DNA of 7,229 nucleotides from Candidatus Altimarinota bacterium (GTDB taxonomy: Bacteria; Patescibacteriota; Gracilibacteria; UBA1369; LOWO2-01-FULL-3). Location: assembly GCA_029939035.1 (NCBI GenBank), contig JAOZTS010000055.1, positions 1-7,229 on the forward strand. The letters run 5' to 3'. This document shows, in pieces, positions 1-3,615 of the stretch. Each line of letters begins with the position of its first letter. Positions within the stretch are counted from its first letter, which is position 1. A program made the position numbers and the translations under genes. Below the pieces are notes generated by a model. It did no database searches and was not told the DNA's origin. It saw nothing but the letters and a program-made list of their open reading frames with translations.

Positions 1-167
1 TAAATAATGCGGCTAGAAAAAAATCTCGAATTGCTCGAGCTTTGAACGAATTAAGCGGCAAGGGTGGCGCAAAGCCAGCTGCTGAGGAGACAAAGACTGA
101 GAAGAAAGAGGAGAAAGCGGAAAAGGAAGAGGTTAAGGAAGAGACTAAAGAAGTGGCGGCAGAATAA
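1..167 (+). CDS. rpsT: Ribosomal protein bS20, C-terminal part (partial)
   Basis: The 5' end lies outside the window, and the frame reads from base 3 to a TAA at 165-167, giving 54 visible residues. The first 17 residues, NNAARKKSRIARALNEL, match the end of the third helix of bS20, where the pattern K-N-x-A-A-R-K-K-S-R-L-A is typical. bS20 is a small, Lys/Arg-rich primary-binding protein of the 30S subunit that contacts 16S rRNA. After the recognisable domain comes a 37-residue tail made almost only of K, E, A, T, V and G. Family members usually stop within a few residues of the helix, so this extension is unusual. It is low complexity and probably disordered. Recognition rests on a short segment but the motif is distinctive. 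Confidence 0.82.
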   Translation, partial: NNAARKKSRIARALNELSGKGGAKPAAEETKTEKKEEKAEKEEVKEETKEVAAE

Positions 168-169
168 TT

Positions 170-198
170 TTGATTTAGGATAGGATTTATATTAGAAT
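170..198 (+). promoter_or_regulatory. Probable sigma70-like promoter for the tRNA gene
   Basis: A -35-like TTGATT at 170-175 and a -10-like TAGAAT at 193-198 are separated by exactly 17 bases. They begin just after the rpsT stop codon and lie 37 bases upstream of the mature tRNA 5' end, leaving a short 5' leader for RNase P to remove. The boxes are good but not perfect, and read-through from rpsT is also possible. Confidence 0.5.
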
Positions 199-199
199 T

Positions 200-217
200 G
201 CCTGCGTACGCGTAGGC
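200..217 (+). other. Short hairpin between rpsT and the tRNA
   Basis: GCCTGCG (200-206) pairs with CGTAGGC (211-217), with one G-U pair, around a TACG loop of the UNCG type. It is followed by no real T-run, so it is a poor intrinsic terminator. It could be a weak end for rpsT or part of the tRNA precursor leader, since the likely transcription start falls inside it. Confidence 0.4.
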
Positions 218-234
218 GTGGTCGTTTGAAAATT

Positions 235-592
235 GGGCCTGTAGCTCAGGGGTTAGAGCAGTCGGCTTGAGAATAGTTTTTCTAAGTTGTGAAAACGATA
301 TGATTAATTATTTAAGGGCTGCTTGGGAAGTAATTCTCAAGTGAATACCTGTCAAATTCGGGGAAATCTAAAGTGGTCATATGACCGCCATGACAATCCC
401 GAGCCAAGCTCGCATATTGCGAGAAGGTGTAGAGACTAGACGGCAGGCATCCGCCAACTTCGCCAACGGCGAAGATTCGAAGACTAGGCGGATGAAGGGA
501 TAGTCCAGCTTACAAACTCGAAAGAGGCCATAAAAGTGGTAGTGAGATGCATAACCGATTGGTCGTTGGTTCAAATCCAACCAGGCCCACCA
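235..592 (+). tRNA. Intron-containing tRNA with CAU anticodon, probably tRNA-Ile2 (elongator Met possible)
   Basis: The exons are 235-267 and 550-592. The acceptor arms 235-241 and 582-588 form seven perfect pairs, followed by discriminator A589 and encoded CCA 590-592. The D stem is 244-247/256-259. The anticodon stem GTCGG 261-265 pairs with CCGAT 555-559. The T arm is GTTGG 565-569, TTCAAAT, CCAAC 577-581. Joining the exons gives a normal seven-base loop CT-CAT-AA with the anticodon CAU at 550-552. The 3' half (CTCATAA, TTGGTCG, GGTTCAA, TCCA) resembles bacterial tRNA-Ile2, whose C34 is converted to lysidine by TilS so that it reads AUA. Elongator tRNA-Met has the same anticodon and is not excluded. 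The intron sits between U33 and C34, so no anticodon exists before splicing. The gene lies between rpsT and a convergent orphan gene whose stop codon starts at the next base. Confidence 0.9.
268..549 (+). ncRNA. Group I intron in the tRNA anticodon loop (no ORF)
   Basis: This 282-nt intron is presumably self-splicing. By hand folding: P1 joins exon CGGCT (263-267) to guide GGCTG (317-321), with U267-G317 at the 5' splice site. P2 is 323-329/334-340 with a GUAA loop. P3 is 348-353/442-447. P4 is 357-363/397-403. P5 is 373-378/383-388. P6a is 409-414/418-423. P7 is GACTA 434-438 with TAGTC 501-505 and holds the guanosine site. P8 is 448-455/487-494, eight pairs, capped by the hairpin 458-464/468-474. 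P9 is 517-519/524-526 with a GAAA loop. The classic P, Q, R and S blocks are present, with GAGACTAGACG typical of R. The last base, G549, is the omega-G. The 49-nt P1 loop is longer than in compact tRNA introns such as that of Azoarcus. It is probably IC3-like, but the subgroup is not certain. There is no homing endonuclease gene inside. Confidence 0.92.
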
Positions 593-1258
593 TTATGACA
601 CAATGATTGTCATTCTTTTCTGTATACCTAGTGCAGCGTAATCGTCGAAAAAGTGCCCATCCAGAACTGTATCAAGTTCTCCCCTAGTATGAATCTGCAC
701 TACTGGAGAAAGGAGCATACCATCAACCTCCTCTCTAAAAACAACTCTGGGCTGATTTAATTCTTTACCAACAAGAACTTCTGTTTGAGTTCTATCGTCC
801 AAATAGAATTCATTATCGGAAAATATTGCTTTTGGAACTTTTGAATCGCAGATCTCAATTTTTATTATTCTCCCCAAATGAGTCTCTGCAAGCTTTCGAA
901 GGGACCCCTTTGCCTCCATAAGATTAGAGGGTTTTAGCAGAACTGATTTCATAATGTCATCGTCTTTCACTTTCGATGTTTCCTTTCCAATCGCATAATT
1001 GAGGAGTCCTCTTGCAACCGGAGGTAAAGCTTCCAGTCGCATCTTTGTATACAGGCTAATCTCCTCTATTGGCCCATCCAATGCGTCTATCTGTTCTTGA
1101 AGAGCTGCTCGTTCTCTATCTATATTTGCAACTACTTTTTCATCTTCTACTGTTTCTAATGCCTGAGACAACTGCTCGAATATCCCTTCAATTTCTTGCA
1201 TAATTTCTGCACTCTCTAGAATGATCGTTTCCCTCTGTGTTATCTGTATTGGTATCAT
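593..1258 (-). CDS. Orphan 221-aa protein with N-terminal coiled coil
   Basis: I do not recognise this protein. Residues about 12-65 are rich in E, Q, L and I with heptad-like spacing and look like a helical coiled coil, for example around EIMQEIEGIFEQL and AALQEQIDAL. The rest (about 80-221) is a mixed, soluble-looking domain with many acidic residues and several short beta-like stretches such as RIIKIEI and RVVFREEV. No signal peptide, membrane segment or cysteine cluster is visible. The frame is open for 222 codons and the composition is that of a normal protein, so it is probably real. No SD precedes the ATG, as for most neighbours. The TAA stop (593-595) directly abuts the CCA end of the tRNA on the other strand, so the two genes converge without a spacer. 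The gene diverges from the cassette block on its other side. It may be cytoplasmic and oligomeric. Confidence 0.7.
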   Translation of the reverse strand: MIPIQITQRETIILESAEIMQEIEGIFEQLSQALETVEDEKVVANIDRERAALQEQIDALDGPIEEISLYTKMRLEALPPVARGLLNYAIGKETSKVKDDDIMKSVLLKPSNLMEAKGSLRKLAETHLGRIIKIEICDSKVPKAIFSDNEFYLDDRTQTEVLVGKELNQPRVVFREEVDGMLLSPVVQIHTRGELDTVLDGHFFDDYAALGIQKRMTIIVS

Positions 1259-1280
1259 TGCTAATATTTGTTAAGGGCAT

Positions 1281-1309
1281 AAAGTACTGACTTTTTGGCT
1301 TTTTGGCAA
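1281..1309 (-). promoter_or_regulatory. Possible promoter for the 221-aa gene
   Basis: On the minus strand TTGCCA (1309-1304) and TACTTT (1286-1281) are 17 bases apart and lie just upstream of the ATG at 1258. The -10 box is poor. Transcription from here would leave only about 15 bases of leader, which fits a gene without an SD. Confidence 0.35.
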
Positions 1310-1334
1310 TGTTTTGTTGTAACGTTTTAGGGGG

Positions 1335-1363
1335 TTGACACGTTTCGCTACTTCTGGTATAAA
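1335..1363 (+). promoter_or_regulatory. Strong sigma70-like promoter of unit A
   Basis: TTGACA (1335-1340) is a perfect -35 box, followed by a 17-base spacer and TATAAA (1358-1363). The start would be near 1370, about 200 bases upstream of the first ORF, which leaves room for the whole structured leader. The -35 box lies 42 bases before the GACC that begins the leader conserved with unit B, and the equivalent box of unit B lies 44 bases before its GACC. Confidence 0.75.
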
Positions 1364-1376
1364 GTATAGCTTTTTT

Positions 1377-1536
1377 GACCCTTGAAAATTCGTGTAGTAG
1401 TCAGTCATCTGTTCTCAGAATATTGGAGAATTTGCCATTGGCAACGTTTTCCTTTTAGAGAATGGATGTCCTGATTACTAACTGCTGTTCTGAACTGAAA
1501 TTTGATTATATGAAATAGTTAGATTTCAGTTCAGAA
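1377..1536 (+). ncRNA. Conserved structured leader of unit A
   Basis: This 5' untranslated element is shared with 1968-2125. An outer helix pairs CATCTGTTCTC (1406-1416) with GAGAATGGATG (1458-1468), eleven pairs including G-U. Inside it GGAGAA (1425-1430) pairs with TTTTCC (1447-1452), continuing with a bulged C1445 into TTGCC (1432-1436)/GGCAA (1440-1444) and an ATT loop. Then come the invariant CTGATTACTAAC (1471-1482) and a third hairpin, 1488-1505 with 1519-1536, in which 14 of 18 pairs are perfect Watson-Crick in a row. No T-run follows the third hairpin, so it is not an intrinsic terminator. The differences from the copy in unit B preserve pairing at most positions, which supports a functional RNA (or single-stranded DNA) fold. 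The ligand or partner is unknown. It could be a regulatory leader or a recognition element. Confidence 0.7.
1467..1488 (+). repeat. Left inverted-repeat arm of unit A
   Basis: TGTCCT (1467-1472) and CTAACTGCTGT (1478-1488) are complementary to AGGACA (1883-1888) and ACAGCAGTTAG (1870-1880) beyond the ORFs: 6 and 11 pairs separated by a small internal loop. It starts in the last bases of the outer leader helix. Confidence 0.72.
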
Positions 1537-1560
1537 ATCAATTGACCACACACATGCCAT

Positions 1561-1565
1561 GGAGG
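1561..1565 (+). promoter_or_regulatory. Shine-Dalgarno site of the 40-codon ORF
   Basis: GGAGG ends five bases before the ATG at 1571. It fixes this start and marks a very short ORF as probably translated. Confidence 0.65.
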
Positions 1566-1570
1566 CAATT

Positions 1571-1693
1571 ATGTCACATCTCGATCTTTTGGTCCTCATC
1601 ATTGAGGATGATATCGCGGAAGTGGAGCCGATTGACGGTTCAGCTCCGCTGGACGTAACGGACTTCGTCACCGAGGAGGCCCACCATGAGTAG
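1571..1693 (+). CDS. Unit A small ORF 1 (40 aa, acidic, orphan)
   Basis: I do not recognise this product. It starts MSHLDLLVLIIEDD and ends in TEEAHHE, stopping at TAG 1691-1693. The first 12 residues contain a short hydrophobic run (LDLLVLII), too short and too early for a normal signal peptide, and the rest is strongly acidic. Support for translation comes from the GGAGG five bases upstream, the strong upstream promoter and the overlap with the next ORF, which has its own SD inside this one. Codon choice is GC-rich (GTC, ACC, CTG, GCC) and clearly unlike the A/T-rich chromosomal genes nearby, which suggests transfer. It could be a small peptide, a leader peptide that couples translation to ORF 2, or one half of a two-component small system. 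Homology is unknown. Confidence 0.55.
   Translation: MSHLDLLVLIIEDDIAEVEPIDGSAPLDVTDFVTEEAHHE
1673..1679 (+). promoter_or_regulatory. Shine-Dalgarno site of the 59-codon ORF
   Basis: GAGGAGG lies six bases before the ATG at 1686, inside the end of ORF 1. With the eight-base overlap of the two frames this suggests translational coupling. Confidence 0.65.
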
Positions 1694-1865
1694 TATGATC
1701 ATCGATCCTAGCACCGGTAAGGTGTTCGAAACCGACAAAGAAGGTCGCCCCCGGCGTCCCCTCATCGAGGATGTTCCCGAGCCCAGGCTCGAGATCGTCA
1801 CCGCCGTGGACTCGAACGCATTGAGGATCCGCGAGCTCGAACAGTCGGGCATCCTGGGCTGGTAA
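1686..1865 (+). CDS. Unit A small ORF 2 (59 aa, orphan)
   Basis: I do not recognise this product. It begins MSSMIIDPSTGKVFETDKEG, has an Arg/Pro-rich stretch (RPRRPLIEDVPEPRLEIV) and ends LEQSGILGW before TAA 1863-1865. The start is set by GAGGAGG six bases upstream. It overlaps the end of ORF 1 by eight bases in another frame. No membrane segment, cysteine pair or signal peptide is visible. Codons are GC-rich (CCC, CGG, ATC, CTC, GTC, GCC), in strong contrast to the genes on either side. The conserved-looking C-terminal GILGW and the small size would also fit a modified peptide precursor or a small binding partner, but no modification enzyme is encoded nearby, so that is speculation. Only 22 bases separate its stop from the base of a strong terminator. 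Confidence 0.58.
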   Translation: MSSMIIDPSTGKVFETDKEGRPRRPLIEDVPEPRLEIVTAVDSNALRIRELEQSGILGW

Positions 1866-1869
1866 GCCC

Positions 1870-1888
1870 ACAGCAGTTAGAAAGGACA
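1870..1888 (+). repeat. Right inverted-repeat arm of unit A
   Basis: ACAGCAGTTAG (1870-1880) then AA then AGGACA (1883-1888) is the reverse complement of two blocks at 1467-1488, and ends where the terminator stem starts. Read on the minus strand it again has the order hairpin, TGTCCT, CTAAC. Confidence 0.72.
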
Positions 1889-1919
1889 GAGCCCCCCATA
1901 CGTGATGGGGGGCTCTTTT
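1888..1919 (+). terminator. Intrinsic terminator of unit A
   Basis: AGAGCCCCCCAT (1888-1899) pairs perfectly with ATGGGGGGCTCT (1905-1916) around a five-base loop and runs into TTTT (1916-1919). It follows the last ORF of unit A closely. The GC-rich stem with a T-run is a textbook rho-independent terminator. Confidence 0.9.
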
Positions 1920-1923
1920 CATA

Positions 1924-1952
1924 TTGAATTTTATCTCCAGATATGGTTAATT
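1924..1952 (+). promoter_or_regulatory. Possible promoter of unit B
   Basis: TTGAAT (1924-1929), a 17-base spacer and TTAATT (1947-1952) sit just after the unit A terminator. The boxes are weak, but their place relative to the conserved leader start (44 bases before GACC 1968) matches the strong promoter of unit A within two bases, which favours a real and weaker promoter. Confidence 0.45.
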
Positions 1953-1967
1953 TGTTCTTTGTAATTC

Positions 1968-2125
1968 GACCTTTGAAATATAGCAATTAGACATCTGTTC
2001 TCTAAAATAAAGATGAATTTGCCGTTGGCAGTGTTCTTCTTTTGGAGGGTAGATGTTCTGATTACTAACGAAATAGCACTAGGCTGTGATTTGATTGAAA
2101 TAATTTTGGTCAAATTACAGTCTAG
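1968..2125 (+). ncRNA. Conserved structured leader of unit B
   Basis: This is the second copy of the leader at 1377-1536. CATCTGTTCTC (1992-2002) is identical to unit A and pairs with GAGGGTAGATG (2045-2055). Three changed bases in the 3' strand all keep pairing (A-U against G-U). The inner hairpin pairs 2012-2020 with 2030-2039 and TGCC (2020-2023) with GGCA (2027-2030). G1426-C1451 of unit A is A2013-T2038 here, a true compensatory change, and T2014/T2037 is one mismatch. CTGATTACTAAC is invariant at 2058-2069. The third hairpin, 2079-2100 with 2104-2125, has 22 pairs but a sequence unrelated to that of unit A. A small CCCC-AAT-GGGG hairpin follows before the SD. Function unknown. Confidence 0.7.
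2053..2069 (+). repeat. Left inverted-repeat arm of unit B
   Basis: ATGTTCTGATTACTAAC is the reverse complement, with one mismatch in 17, of 2539-2555 beyond the ORF. Its ATG also forms the end of the outer leader helix. Confidence 0.78.
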
Positions 2126-2145
2126 CGCCCCAATGGGGATACACA

Positions 2146-2153
2146 AAGGAGGT
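2146..2153 (+). promoter_or_regulatory. Near-perfect Shine-Dalgarno site of the unit B ORF
   Basis: AAGGAGGT is an almost full anti-SD complement, with AGGAGG nine bases before the ATG at 2162. It decides the strand and start of this ORF against an overlapping minus-strand frame. Confidence 0.75.
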
Positions 2154-2161
2154 CTGACGGA

Positions 2162-2512
2162 ATGGACGTTATGAATCGATTAGATAGGCTTGGACTCACT
2201 GAGAAAACAGTGAGGGTGGATTTCTTTACCGGAAGCTCCCTTGAGAGCCATGTGGCTGAACAAGCTGCAACTCTCGTTCTCCTGCTCTCTTCAGAGCGAG
2301 GAAAAATGGACGAGATGTCTTTCCTTGAATTACAGAGGAGGCTTCGGCAACTCAGAGACAAAGGCCTGGAGATCAATATCAACTCATTGGTTAATGGCAC
2401 CGGTGAGTTGGAGCAGGGTGGATTTCTGGATTTGCGCCAAGAAGGTTGCAAACTCTTCGTCCAACCCAATCCAAAGCTCCTCGACGCCGTCGAGATTCCT
2501 GAGCATCAATAG
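2162..2512 (+). CDS. Unit B ORF (116 aa, orphan)
   Basis: I do not recognise this product. It starts MDVMNRLDRLGLTEKTVRVD, has a probable amphipathic helix around 60-90 (FLELQRRLRQLRDKG), and a C-terminal part with beta-like stretches (GFLDLRQEG, CKLFVQPNPKLL). It is soluble-looking and charged, with one cysteine and no signal peptide or membrane segment. The ATG at 2162 is chosen because of the strong SD. An in-frame ATG at 2171 is second choice. The gene sits in the same place in its unit as the two ORFs of unit A but shares no visible protein similarity with them. Codon use is more GC-rich than the flanking chromosomal genes though less extreme than unit A. A helix-turn-helix regulator or a small antitoxin-like protein would fit the size, but no motif supports either. 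Confidence 0.68.
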   Translation: MDVMNRLDRLGLTEKTVRVDFFTGSSLESHVAEQAATLVLLLSSERGKMDEMSFLELQRRLRQLRDKGLEININSLVNGTGELEQGGFLDLRQEGCKLFVQPNPKLLDAVEIPEHQ

Positions 2513-2538
2513 CCGAATTCTCGGCGAACCACCCCACA

Positions 2539-2555
2539 GTTAGTAAACAGAACAT
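2539..2555 (+). repeat. Right inverted-repeat arm of unit B
   Basis: GTTAGTAAACAGAACAT is the reverse complement of 2053-2069 with one mismatch. Its AGAACA part is also the base of the terminator hairpin, so the same six bases could pair either with the leader or with the terminator. Confidence 0.78.
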
Positions 2556-2596
2556 GCCCGGCTTTCGCTTTCATTAGCGGAGGTCGGGTTTGTTCT
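2549..2596 (+). terminator. Hairpin between convergent genes, likely two-way terminator
   Basis: 2549-2569 pairs with 2576-2596 over 21 positions with one T-T mismatch and several G-U pairs, around a six-base loop. It lies between the unit B ORF stop and the stop of the convergent dehydrogenase gene (2598-2600). T-runs are weak on both sides (TTTGTTCT, TGTTTACT), so efficiency is uncertain. Confidence 0.6.
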
Positions 2597-2597
2597 A

Positions 2598-3560
2598 TTA
2601 TCTTCCTATCACCTGATGGATGAGTTTTTTTCCTTTTAGGAATCTTTTTATTGATGCGCATCCTTCCTTGAACATATTCTCCATTGAATCGTCGGCATAG
2701 AAGGCTACGTGAGGAGTTATGATTACTCCCGGAAGTTCTAATATTTCTTTTGAAAGGCTGATGTTTTTTTCGTTTTCAACCACGTCTAATGCGACGTCTG
2801 TGAATTTTCCTTTCTTGATAGCTTTAATTAGTGCTTTTGTGTCTATCAATTCGCCTCTCGCTGTATTGATCAAAACGACTCCATCCTTCATTTTCGCAAT
2901 AGACTTTGCGTTAACGATATGTTTGGTTGAAGGGAAAAGTGGTAAGTGAAGACTTATCACGTCAGACTTCTTCCAAATATCATTTACCGATCGTACATAT
3001 TTGAAATTATTTTTCTTTGCCATCGCTTTGTTTGGAGTTTTGTCATATGCAATCACATTCATATTAAATCCAAGTGATGCGATTCTGCACACATGCATTC
3101 CTATTTTCCCTACACCAATAATCCCCATTGTCTTGTCCTTTAGGGCCATTCCACGAAGACCTTTAAAATGGAATCCCCCTTTTGCGGTGAGATCTTCTCC
3201 CTCCAAAACATTCCTGGTCGAAGCCAATAGAAGCGCAAAAACATGCTCCGCTATGACATGTGAGCCATAATCCGGAACATTACAAACAGGAATTCCGTTT
3301 TTTTCTGCCCACTCCAAATCTACATGATCATATCCAACTGTTCGAGTTACCACCATTTTCAGGTTTTCGCATTTCTCGAGATTTTCTTTTGAGAAAACAC
3401 AATTGTGCATTCCGCATAGTATTTCTGCGTCTTTATATTTACCAATTTTCTTGAGAGGCCCTCTGACAATTGTGGCTTTTGGAAATTGTTTAAGGACAAG
3501 AGGTTCGTCTTGTTTTTCAACTTCGAAGAAATAAATTTTTGTTGGATCGATTTTAGACAT
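2598..3560 (-). CDS. D-2-hydroxyacid dehydrogenase, D-lactate dehydrogenase-like
   Basis: This is an NAD-dependent 2-hydroxyacid dehydrogenase of 320 residues, close to family length. TRTVGYDHVDL (72-82) is typical of the substrate domain. The Rossmann motif GVGKIG is at 149-154, and D173 after strand 2 points to NAD rather than NADP. The catalytic set is complete: R235 in NTARGELID, E264 in DVVENE and H284 in TPHVAFY. The numbering of R235 and E264 and the HxAFY context are like bacterial D-lactate dehydrogenase, which reduces pyruvate to D-lactate and regenerates NAD in fermentation. Other 2-oxoacids or phosphoglycerate are possible substrates, but the C-terminal regulatory domain of long SerA forms is absent. 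There is no signal peptide, so it is cytoplasmic. No SD precedes the ATG. It lies downstream of hflX on the same strand but has its own promoter. It ends at a hairpin shared with unit B. Confidence 0.9.
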   Translation of the reverse strand: MSKIDPTKIYFFEVEKQDEPLVLKQFPKATIVRGPLKKIGKYKDAEILCGMHNCVFSKENLEKCENLKMVVTRTVGYDHVDLEWAEKNGIPVCNVPDYGSHVIAEHVFALLLASTRNVLEGEDLTAKGGFHFKGLRGMALKDKTMGIIGVGKIGMHVCRIASLGFNMNVIAYDKTPNKAMAKKNNFKYVRSVNDIWKKSDVISLHLPLFPSTKHIVNAKSIAKMKDGVVLINTARGELIDTKALIKAIKKGKFTDVALDVVENEKNISLSKEILELPGVIITPHVAFYADDSMENMFKEGCASIKRFLKGKKLIHQVIGR

Positions 3561-3586
3561 ATTTTTTTGTGTTTATTTTCGCCTTG

Positions 3587-3615
3587 ATTATACCATTTCT
3601 ACAGCTTTTCGTCAA
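3587..3615 (-). promoter_or_regulatory. Promoter of the dehydrogenase gene
   Basis: On the minus strand TTGACG (3615-3610) and a perfect TATAAT (3592-3587) are 17 bases apart. The -35 box lies within the last codons of hflX, so the dehydrogenase can be expressed without hflX. The expected start is near 3580, giving a leader of about 20 A-rich bases. Confidence 0.8.

Noticed and set aside
377..580. 67-codon minus-strand frame over the tRNA and intron
   Set aside because: It lies entirely on the folded intron core and the 3' exon of the tRNA. Those bases are explained by RNA pairing, and there is no SD.
1640..1986. Three overlapping minus-strand frames of 62-84 codons opposite unit A
   Set aside because: They cross the terminator or the plus-strand ORFs, lack SD sites and promoters, and one starts at the edge of the terminator stem. 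The plus-strand ORFs have strong SDs.
1377..2125. Retron-type non-coding RNA
   Set aside because: No reverse transcriptase is encoded in the window, and the leader lacks a nearby partner of that kind.
2122..2469. 115-codon minus-strand frame opposite the unit B ORF
   Set aside because: The plus frame has AAGGAGGT, a leader and a terminator. The minus frame has a Ser/Arg/Leu-rich shadow composition.
1467..2555. IS200/IS605-type element ends (hairpins near TTAC)
   Set aside because: Those ends are not inverted repeats of each other and lie on one strand. Here the arms are inverted, and no transposase gene is present.
1377..2596. Integron cassettes with attC sites
   Set aside because: attC sites run from an AAC-type end to a GTT-type end around a palindrome located after the gene. 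Here the order between the genes is the reverse (GTTAG...CTAAC), the hairpins lie outside the repeats, and no integrase is seen.
582..2600. Genomic island inserted at the tRNA 3' end
   Set aside because: I searched by eye for a second copy of the tRNA 3' end (GGTTCAAATCC, CCAGGCCC) to the right and found none. No integrase is present.
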